A program made the position numbers and the translations under genes. Below the pieces are notes generated by a model. The model had not been told where the DNA came from and ran no database searches. It saw only the letters and a program-made list of their open reading frames with translations. A stretch of DNA of 64,000 nt from Sediminibacillus dalangtanensis (lineage in GTDB: Bacteria > Bacillota > Bacilli > Bacillales > Amphibacillaceae). Location of the stretch: positions 3,162,001 to 3,226,000 of the forward strand of contig NZ_CP046956.1 of NCBI RefSeq assembly GCF_017792025.1, written 5' to 3'. This document shows positions 56,331 to 64,000 of the stretch, in pieces (within the stretch, counting starts at the first letter, position 1; each line of letters opens with the position of its first letter).

Positions 56331-56888
56331 CTAGTGTTCTTCTGCTGCCATGGCCTCTGCCTTTGTCCTATGCACAGTACCGAATGGATGATTAGGAGGT
56401 GCATAAATGGAATAAAGCTTTAAAGGATTATTGCCCGTGTTCGTTAAATTATGCCATGTGCCAGCAGGTATCATGATTGCTGAATCATCGAAAACGTTTC
56501 TTACAAAACGCAAGTTATCCTTCCGTCGTCCCATTTGGACAACTCCTTGGCCTTGTTCTATCCGTAAAAATTGATCAACGTCTGGATGTCTCTCCAATCC
56601 GATATCCTCGCCAGGGCGGAGACTCATCAATGTAACTTGTAAATGTTCTCCCGTCCACAAAGCAGTGCGGAATGTGTTGTTTGACTTGGATGCCTCGTTA
56701 ATGTTCACCACATAAGGTTTGCGCCCCTGATCTTTTAATGAATGACCCCCTTGATGAGGAGAACGGAAAGAATGATATTGGTGATTTTGTTCTCTTTCCT
56801 GGAATGCTCCTCCTTCATCGTAATAGTACGGTGCTTGCCCATAATAAGGATAATAATAATATGGGTATCTATAAGGATCGTAGTACAT
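56331..56888 (-). CDS. Cupin protein with Tyr-rich N-terminus, possibly spore coat
   Basis: A 185-residue protein. The first about 25 residues are extremely Tyr/Pro-rich (MYYDPYRYPYYYYPYYGQAP), then a His/Gln-rich linker, then a cupin barrel with LRPGEDIGLERHPDVDQFLR and MIPAGTWHNLTNTGNNPLKL, which carry the metal ligands. Tyr-rich tails are typical of Bacillus spore-coat proteins that become cross-linked, so a coat location is a fair inference. GGGAGGGAG precedes the ATG. No sporulation promoter was identified with confidence. Confidence 0.82.
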   Translation of the reverse strand: MYYDPYRYPYYYYPYYGQAPYYYDEGGAFQEREQNHQYHSFRSPHQGGHSLKDQGRKPYVVNINEASKSNNTFRTALWTGEHLQVTLMSLRPGEDIGLERHPDVDQFLRIEQGQGVVQMGRRKDNLRFVRNVFDDSAIMIPAGTWHNLTNTGNNPLKLYSIYAPPNHPFGTVHRTKAEAMAAEEH

Positions 56889-56965
56889 ATATATCCACTC
56901 CCTCCCAATTATAGAATCATCCTATTCAGTTATGGCGAAAATGTACGTTGAAATTTCTTTAATTA

Positions 56966-57007
56966 CTAAAACACCGCTTGTATTCATATAAGAACCCGAG
57001 CGGTGTT
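56966..57007 (-). terminator. Possible terminator of the M3 peptidase gene
   Basis: ACACCGCT (56971-56978) and AGCGGTGT (56999-57006) form an 8-bp stem with a 20-nt loop. On the minus strand TTTAGTAATT follows. It lies 95 bp after the peptidase stop. Confidence 0.55.
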
Positions 57008-57101
57008 GCCTGCTCATTCGCAAAATCCTCTCCTACAACATCCAACTTTGAATCGAAACTAGAAATTACCTCTGCACTCTTGTTTTTTGGTCAACGCAAA
57101 A

Positions 57102-58781
57102 TTATTCACAGGCTTTGCGAATCCAGTGCTGAACATAATTCAAAAGTGGTTGCAGACTGTTTTCATCGAATGGAGATTTAATATTCGCTTGATTGATCAG
57201 TTCCTTAAGGGGTAACTTACCTCCGTTTCGGCACATATTCAAATAGTCTTTCCAGGCAACCTCAGAATTCTCCTGCTGTCTTTTCCATAGCTGAACTGCC
57301 AAAAAATGCGCCAAATCATAATCCATAAAATAAAATGGCGTAGTGAACAAATGACCGATTTCGTAAAAGCTTGTTCCCTTTTCTAAAAAGTCATTGCCAT
57401 CGTAATCACGTTCCGGAAGATATTCCCTTTCTAATTCTCTCCATTTATCTTTTCTATCCTCAATAGTGGCTGAAGTATTACTATATAAGTAATGCTCGAA
57501 CTCATCTACGGCGCTTGCCAGGGGCATGTACATAAATCCTCCAATTAAATGTTCAAGTTGGTACCGCTTTGTATCTTTGCCAAAGAATCGGTCCATCCAA
57601 GGCCATACAAGCAGCTCCATTCCAAATGAAAACAGTTCAGCCGAATCGTAAGGGATAATATATTCAGGGATATTCCAATGCCTTGCCATAAAAAACTGAA
57701 AAGCATGACCTGTTTCGTGTGCCAGAACTCGTATATCATTAGCAGTTCCGTTTAAATTCAAGAAGAGAAATGGTTGTTTCGTTTGACCTAAATAAGAAGC
57801 GAAGTTCCCACTCATTTTAGCTGGGCGCCCTTCTATATCATAGGAATGATGAAAAGAAATCTCCTCGAAAAACGCTTCTGTTTCAGGAGATATTTCGGAA
57901 AACATTTTATGAAATTTTTCCAAGATTGTTTCAGTGGATTCATTGGGAACAGGAGCCGGTTCAGGAGACAAGTAACCTTCATCATAGTATTTTATTTTTC
58001 CAACATCAATCCTGTTTCTTTGTGCTTGACGAAGCTGCTCAACAAAGGGGACACCGTTTTTTCTTACCTGATTTCGATAAGTTGCTAAATCTGTTGGAGT
58101 ATGTGCCGTTCGATTCATTCTTTTATATCCTAATTCTATAAAGGAATGATAACCTAACTTGGTTGCCATATCGTTTCTTGTTTTGACCAGTTCATTAAGT
58201 ATTTCATCTAAATCATTTTCTATTTCACTAAAAAACTGAGACTTCGCATGATGGGCGTTCTTTCTAGTCAGTCGATCTGGGGAATTGAGAAAAGGAGCCA
58301 GTTCTGAAAAATTCATACTTTGATTCTTGAAGGAGATGCCTGCTTTCCCAATAAGAGACTGATAGTTTATGATAAGCTGTTTTTCTTTTTGCAAATCTTC
58401 CTCAATCTTTTTGGAAAAAATATCTTGTTTTAATTCAGCAAGGCGAAAAAGCTGTTTTCCCCATCGGTCTTCAAGATAATTACGAAAAGTAGCATCTATT
58501 AAACTTTGGTAGTAACTAGCAGTCAATTTTTCATAACAGACCTCCTTGTGACTAAACCAAGTGTATTCCTTCCTCGAGGACACGTTTTCCATATCCTGAA
58601 AATATTTGATTCTTGCATTGTTAAGAGCTGTTTCAAAAACAAATCGATGATCGTTAAGCTTGATAAACCAATCACATTGTTGTTGTGGGGTGGAAGCTTT
58701 TTCAAATTGAAACAACAATTCCTTGAATGCTTGTTCGTACTTTCCCATATCGAACTGGTCTTCCCTTACATTTTCACTCAT
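57102..58781 (-). CDS. M3 family oligoendopeptidase
   Basis: A 559-residue cytoplasmic zinc peptidase with HETGH in VLAHETGHAFQFFMARHW (about residue 354) and the downstream Glu helix DSAELFSFGMELLVW. It is a second M3 enzyme in this window, shorter than PepF at 22841-24649 and from a different branch. AGGAGGGA precedes the ATG. It is monocistronic. Confidence 0.92.
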   Translation of the reverse strand: MSENVREDQFDMGKYEQAFKELLFQFEKASTPQQQCDWFIKLNDHRFVFETALNNARIKYFQDMENVSSRKEYTWFSHKEVCYEKLTASYYQSLIDATFRNYLEDRWGKQLFRLAELKQDIFSKKIEEDLQKEKQLIINYQSLIGKAGISFKNQSMNFSELAPFLNSPDRLTRKNAHHAKSQFFSEIENDLDEILNELVKTRNDMATKLGYHSFIELGYKRMNRTAHTPTDLATYRNQVRKNGVPFVEQLRQAQRNRIDVGKIKYYDEGYLSPEPAPVPNESTETILEKFHKMFSEISPETEAFFEEISFHHSYDIEGRPAKMSGNFASYLGQTKQPFLFLNLNGTANDIRVLAHETGHAFQFFMARHWNIPEYIIPYDSAELFSFGMELLVWPWMDRFFGKDTKRYQLEHLIGGFMYMPLASAVDEFEHYLYSNTSATIEDRKDKWRELEREYLPERDYDGNDFLEKGTSFYEIGHLFTTPFYFMDYDLAHFLAVQLWKRQQENSEVAWKDYLNMCRNGGKLPLKELINQANIKSPFDENSLQPLLNYVQHWIRKACE

Positions 58782-59165
58782 AAATATCCCTCCTCGTCAG
58801 TTACTACTATTGTACAGGATAAAACAACAAAAAGTAAAAATAATTACTTTAAAACGTAATAATATTCATTTAGAGGAGAACCGCTTTTTAATTAGGTTGT
58901 ATTTCGTATATTTTAAAGGAGCAAACAGGTAAATAGTCTTATGACCAACCGTTTTATTATCAGAATATTGGTTCTATTTTGGTATAGACAACTATAAAGG
59001 GAGCGGTTACGCTAAGAAGGTATGGAATATTCACCAGGAAAGGAGGCGGAGTTTATTACGTACAGTCATTCTGTTTGTTCTTTCCATCCTAGAACTGCTT
59101 TCCGCAAGATCGGCTTAGTCAGACTTGCATGCTATTAAGCTATCACTATGTTTGGAGGCGGTTGA
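58782..59165. other. Intergenic region upstream of the EEP gene
   Basis: 384 bp between divergent genes, AT-rich. TTGGTT at about 58971 and TATAAA near 58996 are weak promoter elements for the plus-strand genes. No RNA, repeat or small gene is supported. Confidence 0.4.
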
Positions 59166-60017
59166 ATGAAGTAGTATGCTTTTCTCTTACTGGCGACTAT
59201 TTTTTTCCTCCTGTTTTCCACCACCGGTGCCGTTGTCGAAGCCAACGCAAGTGATGAAGCAAGACAAGTACCGGTCCGCGTCATGACCTATAACATGCAT
59301 ACCGGTATCGGCAGTGATGGCAGCTATGACCTTGACCGCATCGCCAATACACTCCAAGCTGCAGACGCCGATGTGATCGGCCTGCAGGAAGTCGATGTGC
59401 ACTGGGCTGCCCGTAGTAATTTTGATGATCAGTTAACAGAGCTTGCAGATTCATTGAACATGTATTCCTTTTTTGCCCCTATTTACGACCAAGATCCCCT
59501 CACCGAAGACGAACCCAGACGGCAATTCGGCGTCGCCGTCCTAAGTAAGTATCCCATTACATCCGCAACAAATCGCGAGATCACCAGGCTTTCGACACAG
59601 GATACCAATCCTGAACCTGCTTTGGCTCCCGGGTTCGCAGATGTCCGGATCAACGCAAAAGGGGCGCACTTTTCGTTTTTTGTGACCCATCTGGATTATC
59701 GTGCCGATCCCTTTGTCAGGGAAATGCAGGTGGAAGATATGCTGCGCATCATTCCGGAAACAGGCAGCTCTGTCTTAGCCGGGGATATGAATGCCGGACC
59801 GGATGCTTCCGAATTGCAGCCGCTCTTGGACAGATTTCAAGACGCCTGGAACGGAGCCGGTGATGGGAACACATATCCTGCCGTTTCCCCGCAAAAACGA
59901 ATTGATTTTATCCTTGCTTCGCAAAATGTTGACTTGCTCCATACGGAAGTGATTCAAACAGACGCATCCGACCATTTACCAGTTGTCAGTGATTTACTGT
60001 TGAGAAGAGGAAACTAA
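59166..60017 (+). pseudogene. Secreted endonuclease/exonuclease/phosphatase-family protein, amber at codon 3
   Basis: GGAGGCG lies 5 nt before ATG 59166, but the frame reads ATG AAG TAG. After the stop it continues as an excellent signal peptide, YAFLLLATIFFLLFSTTGAV then VEANA, and a complete EEP domain. The DNase I-like residues are all there: VMTYNMHTG, GLQEVDVHW, VTHLDYR, LAGDMNAGPD and ASDHLPVV. The intact ancestor would start MKKYAFLLL (AAG to TAG). Starting at ATG 59283 gives 244 residues without the export signal. So the gene is either recently inactivated, read through, or miscalled at one base. It is 22 bp upstream of the NagZ-type gene. Confidence 0.8.
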
Positions 60018-60039
60018 ATTTAAATAAGGAGTGGGCCTA

Positions 60040-61824
60040 TTGCAAAAACAACGATTGATTGCTGCATTGTCACTGTTGCTTACGTTACTGTTGGCGTTCC
60101 CTTTAGCGAGCTTCGCGAAAGGATGGGACGACCCTTCTAAACCCGGATGGGGAGATGGTGATAAAGCCAAACACGGCTGGATCGTCAGCAAGATGAAGCA
60201 TATGACTTTGGAAGAAAAAATTGGGCAGCTTTTCATCATCCATATGTATGGACAAACTCCGACAGACCCGGATTATGAGCAAACAAATCTCAACAACAAC
60301 CGCGGAGCAAAGAACTTTGAAGAAGCCATCGAAAAGTACCATATCGGCGGAGTGATTTATTTTAACTGGACCGATAATATCGGCACCCCGGCTGATTTGG
60401 AACAGGTAAACGCCTTGTCTAATGGCCTGCAGGAAATTGCGATGGATCAGCGCATGCCGATTCCGTTATTTATTTCTACCGATCAGGAAGGCGGCATCGT
60501 TCAGCGCCTGACCAGTCCCGGGACCGTGTTCCCTGGCAATATGGCCTTGGGAGCCACCCGTTCCGCTGACCTGGCAGCAGACTCTGCCTCGATTATCGGT
60601 ACAGAACTAAAAAGCCTTGGAGTCAATATGAACTTCGCTCCAGTGTTTGATGTCAACGTCAACCCAGCAAACCCGGTAATCGGTGTCCGGTCCTTTGCAG
60701 AAAATCCTGACCTTGTTTCCGAATTGGGCGTGGCACAATCGCAAGCTTATGAAGCGGAAAACGTCATTCCGACCGCCAAGCACTTTCCGGGCCATGGCGA
60801 CACGGATGTCGATTCCCATTACGGACTTCCAATCATAAATCATGACCTGGAAACCTTACAGGAGGTGGACTTAAAACCGTTCCAGGCCGGAATCGATGCT
60901 GGGATTGATGCCATAATGACAGCTCACATCGTTGTCCCTGCGCTGGATGATTCCGGGTTGCCCGCTACGCTGTCGAAGCCGATACTGACCGATCTTTTGC
61001 GGGAACAAATGGGATTTGACGGTCTGATCGTCACCGATAGCCTTGGTATGTCGGGTGCTAATGTATTAGAACCGGAAGAAGTCCCGGTAGAAGCATTTAA
61101 AGCAGGGAACGATATCCTGTTGAATCCGCCTGATGTAGAACTGGCATACAATGCCATGCTGGAAGCAGTTAAAAGCGGTGAAATCAGCGAACAACGTGTC
61201 GATGAATCGGTTTATCGCATTTTAAAAGCGAAGATGGAAAAAGGCTTATTCGGTGATCCATTCACGGACGAGGATGCCATTGCCAACATCGGTACCGAGT
61301 CAAACTTGGCAAAAGCTGATGAAATCGCCGATAAGAGTATCACACTAGTAAAAAATGATGAGAATGTACTACCGCTTTCCCAAGATCAAAGCGTCTTCAT
61401 CACGGGCCCATCAGCAGCAGAGCCGGAATATTTGGCAGAACAACTGCAGTCTAAGGGGTTTGATGTAACCGCATATGCGACAAACACTAGTCCGACACAG
61501 GCACAGATCACGGAAGCAAGCGAACAGGCAGCAGCAGCCGACACGGTCATCGCCACTACTTATACGGCCAACACCAATGCAGCCCAACAGCGACTGGTGG
61601 AAGCACTGATGGGTACCGGAAAGCCTGTGATTGCTTCTGCCATCCGAAATCCATACGACTTGATGGCTTTCCCTGAGGTGGATGGCTATCTTGCCACTTA
61701 CGGCAATCAGGATGTTTCGGTTGAAGCGCTTGCCCGTGTAATTAGCGGGGAAGTTAATCCGCAGGGAAAACTGCCGGTCACGATTCCGGAGTTGTATGAG
61801 TATGGTCACTTTTTGAGCTATTAA
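60040..61824 (+). CDS. Secreted beta-N-acetylhexosaminidase (GH3, NagZ-like)
   Basis: A 594-residue exported GH3 enzyme that removes terminal N-acetylglucosamine, for example from muropeptides. The signal peptide is LIAALSLLLTLLLAFPLASF followed by AKG. The NagZ signature KHFPGHGDTDVDSHYGLP holds the His/Asp proton-donor pair, and the nucleophile Asp is in LIVTDSLGMSGA. A C-terminal GH3 domain (about 420-594) follows, as in Bacillus NagZ. The start is TTG 60040 with AAGGAG 8 nt upstream; the GTG nine bases earlier lies on the ribosome site. It is probably co-transcribed with the EEP gene. Confidence 0.92.
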   Translation: MQKQRLIAALSLLLTLLLAFPLASFAKGWDDPSKPGWGDGDKAKHGWIVSKMKHMTLEEKIGQLFIIHMYGQTPTDPDYEQTNLNNNRGAKNFEEAIEKYHIGGVIYFNWTDNIGTPADLEQVNALSNGLQEIAMDQRMPIPLFISTDQEGGIVQRLTSPGTVFPGNMALGATRSADLAADSASIIGTELKSLGVNMNFAPVFDVNVNPANPVIGVRSFAENPDLVSELGVAQSQAYEAENVIPTAKHFPGHGDTDVDSHYGLPIINHDLETLQEVDLKPFQAGIDAGIDAIMTAHIVVPALDDSGLPATLSKPILTDLLREQMGFDGLIVTDSLGMSGANVLEPEEVPVEAFKAGNDILLNPPDVELAYNAMLEAVKSGEISEQRVDESVYRILKAKMEKGLFGDPFTDEDAIANIGTESNLAKADEIADKSITLVKNDENVLPLSQDQSVFITGPSAAEPEYLAEQLQSKGFDVTAYATNTSPTQAQITEASEQAAAADTVIATTYTANTNAAQQRLVEALMGTGKPVIASAIRNPYDLMAFPEVDGYLATYGNQDVSVEALARVISGEVNPQGKLPVTIPELYEYGHFLSY

Positions 61825-61830
61825 GCAGTT

Positions 61831-61876
61831 AGGGCTGTCCCATTAGTCGAACATACTTAGGGGCAGCCCTTTTTAT
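61831..61876 (+). terminator. Intrinsic terminator after the NagZ-like gene
   Basis: AGGGCTGTCCC pairs with GGGGCAGCCCT around an 18-nt loop, followed by TTTTTAT, 7 nt after the stop codon. Confidence 0.85.
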
Positions 61877-61962
61877 ATAATTACCTTCCTCTTCGAATTG
61901 CTAATTCCTCTGCATATCAATACCCTTAATGGTTCAAGGGTTCTTTGTTCCTAAGCTGTTTA

Positions 61963-63342
61963 CTAGTAATTCAAAACATAAGGCCAATAAATTATTACTG
62001 CTCCCAAAATAGTCAACACCCATAGACTAAAAGACGGCAGTCCGATGCTCAAAAGTTCCCTTTCTGAAAAGTAACCGAACGAATGACTTATTAAGTGAAC
62101 TGGCGATTGGGTGATCAGGAAAAAACCAGGAATCCCAACCAAAAACACGACCATTGCAGTTAAAAACGGCGGATAACCTCCAAGGGTCTCCCCAATCTCT
62201 ATCGCCAACGGAATCATGATGGTTAAAAACCCTAAGATATTGACAAAAATGATTCTCAGTATGGCTGTACATACAATTAGCAATAAGATCACCAAAAACG
62301 GAGATTGAAAGGAAATCAATGATATGAAAGAATCAGCAATCGAAGCAATCGTTCCTGTTTTGATCAACATGCCGGAAACCATAAGCGTGCTTGCAAAGAA
62401 CAGCATCATATCCCAATTAACCGAATCCTTTGCTTGGTCCCATTTCCAGACGCCGATCCAAGGTGTCACCGTAAGAACCGCTCCCAACAATCCGACTAGC
62501 GGAATAGAGAATCCGTGTAAGGATTGTGTTATCCACAACAGCAAGGTAAGTCCCATGATAAACATTACTTTCTTTTCAGCCAGGCTTAACAAGCCTAACT
62601 CATCAAGCCCCTCTTCAATCAATTTCACCATCTTTTTCCGATCAATCTTTTCCGGTGGAAGCTTAAAGATAAAAAGCACCCATAGCAGAGTGGTAAAGAG
62701 AAGAACAGGCGGAACAAAATACAAGATCCAGGTTATGTAGTTTAGGTCAGCATGGACTGAAGTGAACAATTCAAACGTATATATGGTGGAGCTTGCTCCT
62801 GTGGCTACCAGTGCTCCGGAAATAGCTGTAAGGTAGCTGATACCGATGAACAACGCCTTCCCGAGGTTCTCAATCTTGTTGATTTTCCTTACATTTTTTA
62901 ATAGCCGATCCAGTACAGAGGCTACCAGATTTCCTTTGCCGACATTCGAAGGAATAAGGATCGCTAGCACGAGCATTAGCAAGAAAGAAATCAGGAGCAA
63001 AGCCCGTCCTGAACCACCCGATACTTTTAAAACAGTAAGAGAAATCCGACTGGCAAGCCCTGTTTCGATAAAAGCACGGGAAATGATGAAAGTGGCAAAT
63101 AGTAGCCAGACTACCTCCGAACTGAAATAAGCGAGCGTCTCTTCATAAGTAAAAAAATGAAATGACAGTAGTAACATAAATAACAAGGAGCTGTGTGCTA
63201 ACGGAAATACTCTGCCAATCCACATCATTTGGATAATGATTAAAGCTGCGATCGCCTGGGTTTTGATATTCCAGTCAATAAGCGGGAGGAAAAAAACAAG
63301 GTAGAGAATCAATGATATAAGTAAGAGAGTCCTATTGTTCAT
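61963..63342 (-). CDS. SLC13/DASS-type anion:sodium symporter
   Basis: A 459-residue membrane protein with about 11-12 helices. Family landmarks are the SNVGKGNLVASVLDRLL region near residue 150 and the C-terminal ITQSPVHLISHSFGYFSERE hairpin. Members import succinate, citrate, tricarballylate or sulfate with Na+. The start is ATG 63342 behind GGGGGCGG; longer versions add an unrelated 47-residue tail. It follows the flavoprotein gene after a terminator, pairing a carboxylate importer with a carboxylate oxidoreductase. Confidence 0.83.
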   Translation of the reverse strand: MNNRTLLLISLILYLVFFLPLIDWNIKTQAIAALIIIQMMWIGRVFPLAHSSLLFMLLLSFHFFTYEETLAYFSSEVVWLLFATFIISRAFIETGLASRISLTVLKVSGGSGRALLLISFLLMLVLAILIPSNVGKGNLVASVLDRLLKNVRKINKIENLGKALFIGISYLTAISGALVATGASSTIYTFELFTSVHADLNYITWILYFVPPVLLFTTLLWVLFIFKLPPEKIDRKKMVKLIEEGLDELGLLSLAEKKVMFIMGLTLLLWITQSLHGFSIPLVGLLGAVLTVTPWIGVWKWDQAKDSVNWDMMLFFASTLMVSGMLIKTGTIASIADSFISLISFQSPFLVILLLIVCTAILRIIFVNILGFLTIMIPLAIEIGETLGGYPPFLTAMVVFLVGIPGFFLITQSPVHLISHSFGYFSERELLSIGLPSFSLWVLTILGAVIIYWPYVLNY

Positions 63343-63380
63343 AGCGTCCGCCCCCATCCCTTCGTTCATCGTTATGCAAA

Positions 63381-63407
63381 AGCAAAAGCCACCGGGATGG
63401 TGGCTTT
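63381..63407 (-). terminator. Intrinsic terminator after the TcuA-like gene
   Basis: On the minus strand AAAGCCACC-ATCCC-GGTGGCTTT is followed by TGCTTTTGC. It separates the flavoprotein gene from the transporter gene. Confidence 0.8.
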
Positions 63408-63421
63408 CCTGCATAAATGGA

Positions 63422-64000
63422 CTATTGAACCGTTCCTGCCGCTTGGATATAGTTCGCTGCTGTATTTCCGGATATTCTACCAAAAACCGCTCCCGACATC
63501 AGCCCTGAACCCCCAGGATAATTGCCATAGAAGATACCGCCAACCATTTCGCCTGCAGCAAACAAACCAGGAATCGGCTGTTCGTTTTCATCTAATACTT
63601 CAGCGTGCGGACTGACCTTAAGGCCTCCAAATGAAAAGGTTATACCGCAGGTAACAGGGAATGCATAGAACGGTCTCTTTTCAATCGGCAAAGCCCAATT
63701 AGACTTCGGAGGATTGATTCCCTGCGTTCCTTTATTGTCCTTAATGGTCGGGTTATAGTTCCCTTCCATCACGGAACAATTGTATTCCTCAATTGTTTGT
63801 AAAAACTGTTGCTTGTTCACCGGAAGCTGATCGACCAATTCTTCAAGTGTATCCGCCTGGTAATAAGTGGCCTCATCCAAATTATATTCTTTTCGAAGCA
63901 TCGGCCTTACTTGCTGGTCATAAATCTGATAGGCAACATGTTCCGGCTGCTTGAGAATTTCCTTCCCATACTTGGCGTATGTATAGTTACGGAAGTCTGC
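63422..64000 (-). CDS. FAD-binding flavoprotein, TcuA/fumarate-reductase-like (C-terminal part)
   Basis: The frame enters from the window edge (64000) and runs 192 residues to TAA 63422. It is the C-terminal end of a flavocytochrome c/tricarballylate dehydrogenase-type protein. The substrate-domain segment is CGITFSFGGLKVSPHAEVLD, and the FAD-binding end is PGLFAAGEMVGGIFYGNYPG followed by GSGLMSGAVFGRISG. The N-terminal Rossmann region is outside the window. With the DASS transporter it suggests uptake and oxidation or reduction of a di- or tricarboxylate. Confidence 0.85.
   Translation of the reverse strand, partial: ADFRNYTYAKYGKEILKQPEHVAYQIYDQQVRPMLRKEYNLDEATYYQADTLEELVDQLPVNKQQFLQTIEEYNCSVMEGNYNPTIKDNKGTQGINPPKSNWALPIEKRPFYAFPVTCGITFSFGGLKVSPHAEVLDENEQPIPGLFAAGEMVGGIFYGNYPGGSGLMSGAVFGRISGNTAANYIQAAGTVQ

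Noticed and set aside
59176..59286. 36-codon frame overlapping ATG 59283 by ATGA
   Set aside because: It is the shifted reading of the signal-peptide region. The overlap is probably chance, although it could allow reinitiation.

Overview
The window looks like a chromosomal segment of a low-to-medium GC, Gram-positive, endospore-forming Bacillaceae, probably a halotolerant or alkaliphilic relative of Oceanobacillus/Virgibacillus/Terribacillus. The reasons are strong AGGAGG ribosome sites with frequent TTG/GTG starts, lipoprotein and sortase-type surface proteins, SAM-I and guanine riboswitches, a dpp operon, LipM/LipA, and a BclA-like exosporium collagen gene behind a sigma-K-type promoter. 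I see no prophage, insertion sequence, integrase or CRISPR array. The genus assignment is inference.

Layout. 1-3.2 kb: an edge-truncated gene, tRNA-Ser(CGA) and tRNA-Thr(CGT), then a polar amino acid ABC transporter (lipoprotein, permease, ATPase). 3.4-7.4 kb: zinc alcohol dehydrogenase, nitroreductase, a small lipoprotein that seems to start at ATT, and adenosine deaminase. 8.1-9.4 kb: the collagen-like spore-surface protein. 9.6-24.7 kb: a peptide-use island. On the minus strand an Lrp-type regulator, an M42 aminopeptidase and dppABCDFE plus a DUF3899-like protein; on the plus strand an amidohydrolase, an S9 peptidase, pyroglutamyl peptidase and oligoendopeptidase F. Together these would import oligopeptides and break down normal, D-amino-acid and pyroglutamyl peptides.

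24.8-29.4 kb: an orphan MsmX-type sugar ATPase, then a SAM-I riboswitch leading a three-gene cassette: a 32-residue membrane micropeptide, a sodium:solute symporter and a flavin-dependent NtaA/DmoA-type monooxygenase. This is the best candidate for an undescribed system, namely sulfur-starvation-induced import and oxidation of an organosulfur compound. 29.4-32.1 kb: a PadR-led operon of membrane and beta-propeller proteins controlled by a 34-bp perfect palindrome that doubles as the promoter. 32.2-40 kb: SDR, DJ-1/PfpI protein, a 1395-residue secreted beta-galactosidase, a catalase with a Fur/PerR-like box, and five 52-bp tandem repeats. 40.2-42.4 kb: pbuX and xpt under a guanine riboswitch.

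42.7-51 kb: a frameshifted DUF2268-type zinc-protease lipoprotein, a quinone-oxidoreductase-like enzyme, and a 2014-residue surface protein with three lamin-tail domains, a metallophosphatase and a degenerate sortase signal (LADTA). 51.4-55.2 kb: a YtrA-type GntR/ABC operon, then lipM-lipA. 55.3-58.8 kb: VOC and ABM-fold proteins, a tyrosine-rich cupin, an M3 oligoendopeptidase. 59.2-61.8 kb: a secreted endonuclease/phosphatase-family gene with an amber codon at codon 3, and a secreted NagZ-type glycosidase. 62-64 kb: an SLC13-type carboxylate transporter and the end of a TcuA-like flavoprotein.

All calls come from reading the sequence and recalled family knowledge; no database search was run.
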